Positions 33,037-41,695 of a stretch of DNA of 64,000 nucleotides are shown here, one piece after another. The DNA is from Parafrankia discariae (GTDB taxonomy: Bacteria > Actinomycetota > Actinomycetes > Frankiales > Frankiaceae). Numbering within the stretch: position 1 is the first letter of the stretch; every line of letters starts with the position of its first letter. The stretch lies in the NCBI RefSeq assembly GCF_000373365.1, contig NZ_KB891115.1, positions 55,512 through 119,511 on the forward strand. The letters run 5' to 3'. Below the pieces are notes generated by a model that did not search any database, had not been told where the DNA came from, and was given only the letters and a program-made list of their open reading frames with translations. A program made the translations under genes and the position numbers.

Positions 33037-34605
33037 TCAGTGCCCCCATCGACCATAGGTGTCGCCGGAGTCGCCGTCGAAGAACGGACCCGGGGGCTGG
33101 ACCGGATCGCCGCTCGGGTAGGGCTGCCGGCCATCGTCCTGCCGCACGGCGGTGACCGGTTGTGACCGGGGACGTCCCAGCAGACTGTCGAGCCAGGACC
33201 GCCGAGACACGGTCTGCTGCGCCGGGACAGCGGGCCCGGTCGAGAACGACTGGGGGAACAGGAACTGCTCCGGGTTGCGCCTGGCCTGCCGGAGCGCCCG
33301 GCGTTTGTACTGTTCGAGGGCGGCCTCGCTGGCCTGCTCGACCGCCTCGGCCCCCATCTCCCAGCCCAGTTGTCGGCGGCGGTGCAGGCCGGTGTTCTCC
33401 AGGATGGTGTCCGCCCGCCGCTGCCGGATGCGATCCTCCTCGGCCCGCAGCCGGCTCCTCCCGTCGAGGGCGACCGCCTGCTCGTAGTCGGTCGGTGGGC
33501 CGATCGAGATGAAGAACTTGACGATGATGGGCAGGCACTCGATCGCCGTGATGAACACCAGCAGGAAGCGGTGGGCGAGCCCCAGCGCCGGCCGGTGCGC
33601 GGTCAGGTTGTCCAGCGCCTCCATGCGAATGAGCAGGCCGTTTTCCTTGCCGTTCTCTTTCCGGAAGCTGTTGACGGACTCGGTGCGCTGCCCGGTTAGG
33701 GTCTCCAGCTCCGCGGACACCTCGGTCAGCCGGGAGCGCGCGGTCGTCACCTCGGCTCCACGGGTGCTCTCGCCCGCCGTCCGCGCGTTCTGCTGGGCCG
33801 TGGTGAGCTGCCGTTTCAGCTCGTCCAGCTCACCTTTGAGGCGATCACGGATCGCCACCTTCTCCGCGTAGGCGGGACCCCGGCCGACCCTGGTGCTGCC
33901 GCAGGTGCCCTCGTTCTCGCAGACGACGTTCTGCTCGGCCTGGTTGTACTCGGTCTGCTTGGCGTCAACCAGCCCCTGAACGCGGATGACCTCGGGATCC
34001 TTGCTGACGTCCACGGAGGCGTCGGAGTCGATCGTGTTCTGCAGCTGGTCCCGCTCCGCGGTCAGCGCCGTGATTCGCCGGCCGCGTTCGTCGGTCTGCG
34101 AGGTCGCCAGGAACGCGCTCTCCCGCTCGCTGCGCATCTGCGCGAGCTCGGTCGTGATCTCCGCCTCGAAGATGCGCAGCACCAGCGGGGTGGAGATGAC
34201 CACGCCGATCAGCAGCGCGAGAACGAGCCGGGGAAGGGCGACCGGCAGGATCTGGTACCAGTGATCCCGACGCTGCATCGAGACCACGAGCCACCGGTCC
34301 AGGCTCATGATGGCAAAACCCCAGGCCAGGCCGAGGATCAGGTAGAAGAACGGGTTCAGACCCAGCGCCATGCGCAGCGCGAACGCGCAGGAGATGGCAG
34401 CCATGGTCGACGTCGTGAGCACGGCGCCGCCGATACCCACGTACTTCGCCACGTCGGACGGAAACCGGTTCAGTATCTCCGTGTTGGCACCGGACAGCCA
34501 CAGCAGGATGCGCGTGACCCGCGACTGGCGGCGGGTGACGTCCGGCGTGGCGGTGCCCGGCGGACCGCCCGGCCCCGGGCTGCCCAGAAAAAAATTGTTT
34601 GACAT
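33037..34605 (-). CDS. DUF4407 membrane protein
   Basis: ATG 34605 follows GGGGAG by 5 bases. The 522-residue protein has membrane helices at the N-terminal third (about 40-145: YVGIGGAVLTTSTMAAISCA, FFYLILGLAWGFAIMSLDRW, LPRLVLALLIGVVISTPLVL). A long charged coiled-coil loop follows (150-310), with a CENEGTCG pair of cysteines that could form an extracytoplasmic disulfide, and a last helix (FLLVFITAIECLPIIVKFFI). The C-terminus is a long cytoplasmic Arg/Gln-rich tail ending in Pro/Gly. This matches the DUF4407 family. It lies 257 bases upstream of the vWA gene and probably gives the GTPase complex a membrane sensor. Confidence 0.82.
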   Translation of the reverse strand: MSNNFFLGSPGPGGPPGTATPDVTRRQSRVTRILLWLSGANTEILNRFPSDVAKYVGIGGAVLTTSTMAAISCAFALRMALGLNPFFYLILGLAWGFAIMSLDRWLVVSMQRRDHWYQILPVALPRLVLALLIGVVISTPLVLRIFEAEITTELAQMRSERESAFLATSQTDERGRRITALTAERDQLQNTIDSDASVDVSKDPEVIRVQGLVDAKQTEYNQAEQNVVCENEGTCGSTRVGRGPAYAEKVAIRDRLKGELDELKRQLTTAQQNARTAGESTRGAEVTTARSRLTEVSAELETLTGQRTESVNSFRKENGKENGLLIRMEALDNLTAHRPALGLAHRFLLVFITAIECLPIIVKFFISIGPPTDYEQAVALDGRSRLRAEEDRIRQRRADTILENTGLHRRRQLGWEMGAEAVEQASEAALEQYKRRALRQARRNPEQFLFPQSFSTGPAVPAQQTVSRRSWLDSLLGRPRSQPVTAVRQDDGRQPYPSGDPVQPPGPFFDGDSGDTYGRWGH

Positions 34606-35316
34606 GACGCTCCCCGTTAACGTCATTACCCGGCACCGCGGCGGCTTGACAGCCCGCCCAGCCGGATGAAGTGGCCCATCAGAACACTACCCGTAGACCG
34701 GATCCCGCGGCCGGCCGCGGCTCGTTTCCGGCCGGCTCGTCACGGCCGGCTCGTTCCGGCCGGCATCGTCACAACCGGCATCGTCACGGCCGGCGCCGCG
34801 ATGGCCGCAGGGCCAGGCGAAACGACAGGTGTGGCAGCGCCCGCCGGCGGAAAATCCGTGCTGTGCCCCCCATGCTGTTCCCCCGCCCACAGCGCCGCCA
34901 CCGGGCAGCCGGCAACCGCCCCGGTGTCAGGCTCGATGCCCGTGCCCTCGACGCCCGTCCCCAGATGCCCGCGCGGCGGCTCCGCCGATTGAACGTACCG
35001 CATACTGACGGCGAACCACAGGCGTATTCAGGGTCAGTTGTGCGTTCGGCAGCTGACCAGGCCCGCCGGCCGCTCGCGGTGGTCCGTGGTTGACCCGAAC
35101 CCGACCAACGCCGGTGACACGACACAGAGTGACGGCGGACGGGATGACGGCGAACTCAACGACACCTGGCAGGGTTCGCTGGCTGGATGAATGTCCGGCC
35201 GGTACGGGCACGACCGACCGGACGGTTCGCCCCGTCGGTTGCGCCGAGTGGCCACTATGATGCCGTCACCATGACGCGGCCGGGGGGAGAACGAGGCGAA
35301 CGGGCCTCACCACGAC
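34606..35316. other. Divergent intergenic region upstream of DUF4407 and the WD40 kinase
   Basis: About 700 bases without a convincing gene. Bases 34690-34800 have irregular cggccgg(c/t)(t/a)cgtc repeats. A -10 hexamer TATGAT lies at 35256-35261 for the kinase gene, with no clear -35. A short uORF (ATG 35271, 18 codons) overlaps the kinase start out of frame. Open frames on both strands lack ribosome sites and product similarity. Confidence 0.5.
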
Positions 35317-37428
35317 ATGATGTCTGATTCGGAGTTGCTTCGTAGATGGCTCAGCACGCACATACCAGAGGCGGTGGCGGCTAGGCGGCCCGAGTACAGC
35401 CTGGGCGAGGAGCTGGGCTCGGGCGGCTACGGGCTTGTCCTCATGGCCACCCATCGGGAAATGGGAAGCCCGAGTGCGATCAAGGGAATGCCCGGCACAA
35501 CCGCCGAGGCGCGACTCCTGGCCGGACTTGATCACCCGCACGTGGTGCGAGTGTACGACTCCTTCAAGTATTCCGTCCAACATTCCGGCGGTCCCGGCGA
35601 TCTTTATCTGATCGTGATGGAATACCTGCCCGGCGGCACCCTGCAGACGCGGCGGAACAGCCTCTCCCCCGAGCAGTCCTGCGCGGTCGGGCTCGCGGCC
35701 GCCGCCGGACTGGAACACGCCCACGAACGCGGCCTGCTGCACCGCGACGTCAAACCCGCCAATATCCTCTTCGCGGAGGATGGCACGTTGAAGGTCTGCG
35801 ACTTCGGACTCGCGAAGCTGTTCGAGGGGTCGCCCGTCCGCACCAGCAATGTGGTCGGCACCGAACCGTACATGGCACCCGAGCAGTTCACCAGGGACGG
35901 CCTCACCCGGGCCACCGACGTCTACGCCCTCGGCGTTGTGCTCTATCAGCTCCTGACGCGCCGCCTCCCCTTCGACCCCAGGGGGCCCAAGCCGATGTGG
36001 CGTGCGCACATCGAGGACGAGCCCCCGCACATGACCGGTGTGCACGACCGACTGGCCCAGGTCATCCTGCGCGCCCTGGAGAAAAACCCGGCCGACCGCC
36101 ACGCCCACGCCGCCGAGTTCGCCATGGACCTCGCCCAGGCCGCCACCGACATCTATCAGCCGGGCTGGGCCGGCAAGTCCCGCACCGGGCTGCCCCTGAA
36201 CCTGACAGGCCTGCCGGAAGAGCTGATCGACATCATCCGCGGCCCGACCGGGCCGCACAAGGCGGCTGTCCCCCACGTCAGTCAGGTCGACCAGATCAGC
36301 CGGGTCACGCAACGCACCCGTTCACTCACGGAAAACCGGTCGCCGGTCTGGCCCACAGGTGAGACCAGACGACCGGATCCCGGCGTGCCCGCCTCGCGCG
36401 CCTTCGGCGGCCCTCTGCGCGGTCACGAGGAGTCCGTCCACGCGGTGGCGTTCTCCTCGGCGAGGCCCATCCTCGCCAGCGCCGGCGCCGACCAGACCAT
36501 TCGGCTGTGGAATCTGACCAGCCCAGCCGATCCGCGGATCTTCGGCAGACCACTACCCGGCCACACCGGCGCTGTCCTCTCGTTGGCGTTCTCCCCGGAA
36601 GCGGAGATCCTCGCCAGCGCGGGCGCTGACAGCGTGATCCGACTGTGGGATCTGACCGACCCGACCGCCCCCGTCCACGTCGGCAAGGCACTGCGAGGAC
36701 ACACCGGCCAGGTGAACTCGGTGGCCTTCTCACCCGATGGACGCACGCTCGCCAGCGGCGGCAAGGACGAGACCGTCCGGCTGTGGGACGTGACCAACCC
36801 GGCCACCACGCGCCCGATCCGCGCGCCACTTCGCGGCCACACCGGCCGGGTGCTTTCAGTGGCCTTCTCCCGGGACGGGCAGACCCTCGCCAGCGCCAGC
36901 GCCGACCGGACGGTCCGGCTGTGGGATCTGACCGACCGCGCCGCCCCCCAGCTCCTCGGCGAACGGCTCGACGGCCACGTCGGCTGGGTTTATTCGGTGG
37001 CGTTCTCCCCGCATCAGAGCATCCTCGCCAGCTCCAGCATCAACGTCTCCCTGCGGGCGACGTCCACGGTGTCGTTGTGGGATGTGGCCAGCCCGGCGGC
37101 CCCCCGCTTTCTCAGCGAGCCGTTGCGGGCCAGACGTGCGGCGGTCAACGCGGTGGCCTTCTCGCCGGCCGGGAACATTCTCGCCAGCGCCGGGTGCGAC
37201 CAGGTGGTGCGGCTGTGGGACACGACCGCACCGGCTGACCCCCGCCCCCTCGGCGAGCCGCTGCGCGGCCACGCCGGCTGGGTGAACTCGGTGGCCTTCT
37301 CCCAGTACGGCGACGTCCTCGCCAGCGCGGGCGAGGACGGCACGGTACGTCTATGGCCGACGCGACATCACGGGGCCGGTCCGCACACCTCGTTTCAGGG
37401 TCGCTCAGGTGATGACCGGCGAAGTTAG
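35317..37428 (+). CDS. Serine/threonine protein kinase with WD40 propeller
   Basis: Residues 25-280 form a Hanks-type kinase: G-loop LGSGGYG, a Lys in SAIKGM, catalytic loop H142-R-D144-V-K-P-A-N, CDFGLA and VGTEPYMAPEQ are all intact. After a 90-residue linker come seven WD40 repeats (GHxxxVxxVAFSP ... VRLWD, from about residue 367), enough for one closed propeller. No membrane helix is present, unlike PknB, so the protein is cytosolic. The propeller should bind protein partners. It starts at ATG 35317 or 35320 with a weak ribosome site. It is divergent from the DUF4407 gene and borders the GTPase island, so a regulatory link is plausible but not shown. Confidence 0.9.
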   Translation: MMSDSELLRRWLSTHIPEAVAARRPEYSLGEELGSGGYGLVLMATHREMGSPSAIKGMPGTTAEARLLAGLDHPHVVRVYDSFKYSVQHSGGPGDLYLIVMEYLPGGTLQTRRNSLSPEQSCAVGLAAAAGLEHAHERGLLHRDVKPANILFAEDGTLKVCDFGLAKLFEGSPVRTSNVVGTEPYMAPEQFTRDGLTRATDVYALGVVLYQLLTRRLPFDPRGPKPMWRAHIEDEPPHMTGVHDRLAQVILRALEKNPADRHAHAAEFAMDLAQAATDIYQPGWAGKSRTGLPLNLTGLPEELIDIIRGPTGPHKAAVPHVSQVDQISRVTQRTRSLTENRSPVWPTGETRRPDPGVPASRAFGGPLRGHEESVHAVAFSSARPILASAGADQTIRLWNLTSPADPRIFGRPLPGHTGAVLSLAFSPEAEILASAGADSVIRLWDLTDPTAPVHVGKALRGHTGQVNSVAFSPDGRTLASGGKDETVRLWDVTNPATTRPIRAPLRGHTGRVLSVAFSRDGQTLASASADRTVRLWDLTDRAAPQLLGERLDGHVGWVYSVAFSPHQSILASSSINVSLRATSTVSLWDVASPAAPRFLSEPLRARRAAVNAVAFSPAGNILASAGCDQVVRLWDTTAPADPRPLGEPLRGHAGWVNSVAFSQYGDVLASAGEDGTVRLWPTRHHGAGPHTSFQGRSGDDRRS

Positions 37429-37534
37429 AGTGCGCGGCGACACGGCACGCGCGTGGGCGATGGCCAGGCCAGGCGGGGCCGCCAGGGCATCATCGTCCAG
37501 GGGTCCGTCGACCGGTGGAACGGGCGCCGTTCCG

Positions 37535-37578
37535 GGCCGTGTGCTCTCCCGAGCCGGGAGTAGGCAGCGCACACGGCC
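37535..37578. terminator. Nested hairpin between converging genes
   Basis: GGCCGTGTGC (37535-37544) pairs with GCACACGGCC (37569-37578), and inside it CTCCCG-AGC-CGGGAG (37546-37560) forms a second hairpin. It lies between the converging WD40 kinase and secreted-protein genes, a good place for a bidirectional terminator. Confidence 0.65.
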
Positions 37579-37599
37579 TCGGATCGGGCTGTCGTCAGG

Positions 37600-38203
37600 T
37601 CAGGGCGCGTCGATGCAGACCGACCTCGCGATCACCACGTTCTCGAGCCCTCCGAGCAGGTTGATCGCGACCGCGTCGACCGTGAGGGTGCCGTCAGGCG
37701 CGGTGGACTGCTGATTGAGGGTTATCGTGCCCAGGCCGGCGGGCAGGGCCACCGTGGTGTTCGGGACCGGGCCGACCTGGAGCGGGATCGGGATGCCGAG
37801 CAGATGGAGCTCCCCGTCCGCGATCACCGTCTTTCCGGTGACGTTTCCGGTGGCGGGGTCGTAGGCGCAGGACGAATCGACCGCGCCGACCGTCACACCG
37901 GCGAGGGTCGACAGGGAGACGGACAGCCCGGCGACCGCGGCGTGGGCGGTCGTCGGACCCGCCTCGGCACCGATGGCCCCAGTGCTGAGCAACGGCGGCA
38001 GGTTGAGGCCGGCCAGATAGCTCGGTGAGGTGCCCGGGAAGTTGCTGACGACGAGCGGGCCGATGGGGAGGACCCCCGTCGCCTGGATGCCGACCGCCGT
38101 GTTCGGCGCCGCCGCGGAGGCGGGCGCGCTCGTCGCGATCGCCGTGCCGCCGGCGACGGCGAGAACGCCGGCGCAGCTGCACGCGCCGTGTCCACATTTT
38201 CAT
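37600..38203 (-). pseudogene. Secreted protein with frameshift in signal peptide
   Basis: ATG 38203 has an AAGGGA ribosome site and begins MKMWTRRV. The signal-peptide core (GVLAVAGGTAIATSAPASA) and the mature protein lie in another frame, preceded by an in-frame TGA. One or two bases must be lost or gained near 38170-38180. The mature part (AVGIQATGVLPIGPLVVSNF, then PAGLGTITLNQQ and NVVIARSVCIDAP, with two Cys) looks like a secreted 'choice-of-anchor P'-type protein of about 180 residues. An internal ATG at 37992 would give only the C-terminal part without export. A sequencing error would make it intact. Confidence 0.65.
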
Positions 38204-38540
38204 GAATGTTCCCTTCTGCGGGTTCGGGGAACAATTTCCACGACAGCACCGGGCCGACGGAAACTCTTTTTCGGACCTTCGGCCCGGGGTTGTCGCGGAC
38301 TAGTTCCCGGGCAGAAAGTAACGGGCACCCCATCCGGACACGGGCTTCACATCGGGAGATGGAGGTTCATCACCGAAGACGCGATCGGATTTTTATCAGC
38401 TCACATGAGTCGCCTCGGTGACGAAGACGGCCGCGCCGGGCCAGCCCCGCCGAGATGCGCCATCCCAGATCAGGTCGATCAGTTCGCTCGCGCCGATCGC
38501 CCGGCCCGCCAGGGCCGAGCGGGCCGCGTAGCCTGGTCGG
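38204..38540. other. Intergenic region
   Basis: About 340 bases between the divergent frameshifted secreted gene and the SRPBCC gene. It should hold both promoters. Bases 38270-38410 are relatively AT-rich. I see no gene. Confidence 0.4.
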
Positions 38541-38936
38541 ATGACATGGCGAGCGCTGCACCTCTCACAGCCCATCGAGCGCGCCCCCGAGGCCGTCACG
38601 GCCTTCGCCGGGAACCCGGAGAACCTTCCCCGGTGGGCGGCGGGCCTGAGCAACGGCATCCGGTTCGAGGAAGGGCGCTGGGTGACGGACTCACCGATGG
38701 GAACGGTCGAGGTCGCCTTCACGGGCCCGGTGCGGCACGGTGTGCTCGACCATGATGTAACGCTCCCGGACGGAACGGTGGTGCACAATCCGCTCCGGGT
38801 ACTGCGCAACAACGAGGGCAGCGAAGTCGTGTTCACGCTCTACCGGCTGCCCGGCGTGACGGACGACGACTTCGACCGGGACACGGCGCTCATCCGCGCG
38901 GACCTCGGACGCCTACGGAGCATCCTGGAGTCCTGA
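38541..38936 (+). CDS. SRPBCC-fold small protein
   Basis: The 131-residue protein has the START/SRPBCC pattern: the first strand RALHLSQPIERAPEAVTAFA, then NPENLPRWAAGLSNGI with the helix-gripping motif, strands MGTVEVAFTGP and SEVVFTLYRLPG, and a long C-terminal helix (DRDTALIRADLGRLRSILES). The family binds hydrophobic ligands in a cavity. It stands alone; the ligand is unknown. Confidence 0.75.
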   Translation: MTWRALHLSQPIERAPEAVTAFAGNPENLPRWAAGLSNGIRFEEGRWVTDSPMGTVEVAFTGPVRHGVLDHDVTLPDGTVVHNPLRVLRNNEGSEVVFTLYRLPGVTDDDFDRDTALIRADLGRLRSILES

Positions 38937-38983
38937 CGGTGCCCGGCTGCGGGCTCTCGGGCACCGCCAGCCGGAGCGTCGGC

Positions 38984-39175
38984 TCAGAGGTCCGCCGCGG
39001 CGGCGGTGTACTGGTTGTCGGTGACGTGTTCGAGCCAGGTGGCGCCGTCGCCGTCGGAGGTTCCTTCGTAGAGCGCCAGGTGGACCATGAAGGCGGTGGG
39101 TGTCGCGCCGTGCCAGTGCTCCTCGCCCGGTGGGGTATGGCGGCCGGCGCCGGGCGGAGGCCCGATAGGTTCGAC
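38984..39175 (-). pseudogene. C-terminal cupin fragment
   Basis: About 63 codons between two minus-strand stops read HTPPGEEHWHGATPT and MVHLALYEGTSDGDG, ending DNQYTAAADL. The E-x-H-W-H-G element is the metal-binding second cupin motif. The N-terminal half and a start are missing. It is a relic of a small cupin, possibly of the carboxymuconolactone decarboxylase/cupin type. Confidence 0.55.
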
Positions 39176-39251
39176 TCATGGGCGATTCACCGAACTCGGC
39201 GGCCGAGCGTGGACGTGTCGGTGCGCGTCGCCACGGCCGGGGGACGATGTG

Positions 39252-40649
39252 ATGCGGCTCGAGGACCTGCGCGGCCTGGACCTGTTCGCCGGGTTGAGCG
39301 ACGAGCAGCTCGCGGAGCTCGCCGGGGGAGGCGCTGAACTCCGGATCGAGCCGGGTGTGGTGCTGTTCCGCGAAGGCGAACCCGCCGATTTCTGGTGGGT
39401 GCTGATCGACGGTGCCATCGACCTGGTGCGTCAGCTCGGTGGTGAACCGTCCGTGGTTGGCCAGCTCACCGTCCCGGGACGGTGGGCCGGTGGTTTCCGG
39501 GCGTGGGACGAGCAGGGCGTGTACCTCGCCACCGGGCGTGGCGCGGCGGCCGGTCGGATACTGCGGATGCCCACCGACGTGCTGCGGGCCAGGGTCGACT
39601 CCTGGTTTCCGCTCGGCGGCCACCTCATCCGGGGTGTGTACGGCACGGCACGGTCCATCGAGGCGACGGCCCGCCACCGTGAGTCACTCGCCGCCCTTGG
39701 CACGCTCGCCGCCGGCCTGGCACACGAGATCAACAATCCGGCGGCGGCCGCCACCCGCGCCGCCGCCGACGTCACGGACATCTTCCAGACAATGCTGGCC
39801 GCCCTACCCCGGCTCGCGTCCGGTGGGCTCACCGCCGGCCAGTTCGCCGAACTCGACGCCCTGCGCGCCGCGATCAGACCATTCACGGAGCCCCCGTCCC
39901 CGCTGGCCATGGCCGACCTGGAGGACGACCTTTCGGCATGGCTCGCCGACCACGGCGTCGAGGACGAGTGGGCGATCGCGGCGCCGCTCGCCGCGGCCGG
40001 AGCGGACGTCGCCTGGTGCGACCGGGCGGGGGGCATCCTCGGCGACGGACCGTCGCTCCACGCGGGTCTGCAATGGGTCGCCGGCGCCCTGGCCGCCACC
40101 GGCATGCTCGAGGAACTCGGCGAAGCGACCCGGCGGATCTCCGGGCTGGTCACCGCGATCACGTCCTACTCGCAGATGGACCGGGGCTCGCTGCAACTCG
40201 TCGACATCACCGAGGGCCTCGAGAGCACCGTGGCGGTCCTCGGCCATCGGCTCGGCGCCGGCATCGCGGTCGTCCGTGACTATGCGACCGACGTGCCCCG
40301 CCTCCAGGTACATGCCGGCGAACTGAACCAGGTCTGGACGAATCTCATCGACAACGCCGTCGACGCGATGAACGGCACCGGGACCCTCACCCTGACCACC
40401 CGTACCGAACCAGGCACGGTCCTCGTCGACATCACCGACACCGGCCACGGCATGCCCCCCGAGGTCGCGGCCCGCGCGTTCGACGCGTTCTTCACCACCA
40501 GGAACGTCGGCCAGGGCGCCGGCCTCGACATCGCACGTCGCATCGTCACCGAACGCCACGCCGGCACCATCGGCATCACCTCCCGCCCCGGCCGCACCAC
40601 ACTCCACGTCCGCCTTCCCAGCACCCGCGCCGCGGCGAGCAACGGCTGA
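39252..40649 (+). CDS. Histidine kinase with cyclic-nucleotide-binding domain
   Basis: The 465-residue protein starts at ATG 39252 (GTG 39249 possible) after GGGGGAC; the longer upstream frame has no support. Residues 10-115 are a cNMP-binding-like domain (LFREGEPADFWWVLIDGAID). The dimerisation helix has the phospho-acceptor H158 in GTLAAGLAHEINNP. The ATPase domain has N-box NLIDNAVDAM, G1 DTGHGMP and G2 GQGAGLDIA. There are no membrane helices, so it is cytosolic. In other actinobacteria such kinases sit beside thioredoxin reductases with the same sensor domain; here that reductase is at 57187. No response regulator is adjacent. Confidence 0.88.
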   Translation: MRLEDLRGLDLFAGLSDEQLAELAGGGAELRIEPGVVLFREGEPADFWWVLIDGAIDLVRQLGGEPSVVGQLTVPGRWAGGFRAWDEQGVYLATGRGAAAGRILRMPTDVLRARVDSWFPLGGHLIRGVYGTARSIEATARHRESLAALGTLAAGLAHEINNPAAAATRAAADVTDIFQTMLAALPRLASGGLTAGQFAELDALRAAIRPFTEPPSPLAMADLEDDLSAWLADHGVEDEWAIAAPLAAAGADVAWCDRAGGILGDGPSLHAGLQWVAGALAATGMLEELGEATRRISGLVTAITSYSQMDRGSLQLVDITEGLESTVAVLGHRLGAGIAVVRDYATDVPRLQVHAGELNQVWTNLIDNAVDAMNGTGTLTLTTRTEPGTVLVDITDTGHGMPPEVAARAFDAFFTTRNVGQGAGLDIARRIVTERHAGTIGITSRPGRTTLHVRLPSTRAAASNG

Positions 40650-40943
40650 CCGACGCGCCCCGGACGGCCCGAGCGACCATCAGCAGCCGGCCTGGCGCGG
40701 CGGGTGCCGGTCAAGAAGGTCGAGACGGCGGTGCGAGTGCTGTTCGACGCGGGTGGCACGCTGGCGACCACCGTCGTCGCCGAGCGGGCCGGGGAGTTGG
40801 CCCATCGCGCCGCCGGCTTCGCCGTCAACCTGCAACGCGTCTTCAACGTCGACAACTACCCGGTGCTGGATCCGGTCGACGACGGGCACACGTCGCGGCT
40901 CAACGTGGACCTGCTGCGCCAGCAGTTCGGGCTGCCCTCGTGA
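40650..40943 (+). pseudogene. Probable C-terminal fragment of BREX PglZ
   Basis: The frame continues from the kinase stop: SAAGLARRVPVKKVETAVRV, FDAGGTLATTVVAERAG, then AVNLQRVFNVDNYPVLDPVD and LNVDLLRQQFGLPS before TGA. This resembles the winged-helix C-terminus of PglZ phosphatases of type 2 BREX systems as I remember it. There is no start or phosphatase domain. It is therefore a remnant; the family assignment is moderate. Confidence 0.4.
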
Positions 40944-41100
40944 CCGGCGCCGCCGTCAGTCCCCCTCCGGGAACATCACCGCGACCGCCGCACGGACGGA
41001 CGCCTCCGGGAGGCGAGCACCGGCAGGAGGCGTGGGTCGCCCGCCTCGTGACGCACAACCCGCGCCGTCTCTGTTCGAACAGGCCGGCGTCGACTTCGCT

Positions 41101-41132
41101 TTTGCGGGTTTGCGGGTTTGCGGGCTTGCGGG
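41101..41132. repeat. 8-bp tandem repeat (t/c)ttgcggg
   Basis: Four contiguous copies of tttgcggg/cttgcggg, followed by degraded copies (cttggcgg, cttgcgag). It lies in the short gap downstream of the DUF6624 gene. No function is apparent. Confidence 0.7.
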
Positions 41133-41170
41133 CTTGGCGGCTTGCGAGCGGCGCTCGCGGGGATCTCGGA

Positions 41171-41695
41171 TCAGTCGCGCGGGTTCGTCATCAGGGCCCG
41201 ATACTCGTCGAACGGTCCGAGCCCGGCGGCGGCTCGCCGTTCGTCGAGACGGTCTGGTTCGGCGATCGGTTGGGGCCGCAGCTCACCCAAGCCGTCGGCT
41301 CCACGCCAGAACTGAGTGCCGTAGAGCTGTAGATCACCGCGGGCACGCCGGACCCGATCCGTCAGATACGCCAGGTCAGCTGGGGACGCCGCACCGGAGT
41401 CGACCGCCGCGGCCAGCAGCTCCAGGCATTCGGCCTGGAAGACGGGATCGTGATCGGCGTGTTGCGCCAGCAGCCAGGCATCATGCGCGCCCGCCTCACC
41501 CACCAGCGAACTGTCCGGCCAGCCGTGCTCGGCGACAACGTTCCTCAGCCAGGCTGTGTTGTCCTCGTCGACCGCGCCGAGCCTCGCGAGCTCGTCCTCG
41601 TCAGCGTCGTCGCCGGGACGGGCTGGCCAGGCCCGACGCATCGCCTGGTCAGCTTCGACCCGCCGCGCCAACTCCGCCCGCAACACCTCGTCCAT
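41171..41695 (-). CDS. DUF6624 domain protein
   Basis: The 174-residue protein starts at ATG 41695. Residues 1-75 (RAELARRVEADQAMRRAWPA, then VDEDNTAWLRNVVAEHGWPD) and 80-165 (HDAWLLAQHADHDPVFQAEC, YLTDRVRRARGDLQLYGTQF) match the DUF6624 pattern. This includes the conserved NTxxL and QHAD...Q segments and YGTQ near the end. It is soluble and its function is unknown. An open frame extends 23 codons further, but without better start signals. Confidence 0.75.
   Translation of the reverse strand: MDEVLRAELARRVEADQAMRRAWPARPGDDADEDELARLGAVDEDNTAWLRNVVAEHGWPDSSLVGEAGAHDAWLLAQHADHDPVFQAECLELLAAAVDSGAASPADLAYLTDRVRRARGDLQLYGTQFWRGADGLGELRPQPIAEPDRLDERRAAAGLGPFDEYRALMTNPRD

Noticed and set aside
34666-34992. 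108-codon plus-strand frame in the DUF4407/kinase gap
   Set aside because: Built from irregular cggccgg repeats; no start signal or family.
37600-37992. 130-residue intact protein from the ATG at 37992
   Set aside because: The homologous sequence extends upstream through a signal peptide to 38203; the internal ATG would remove export and half the domain.
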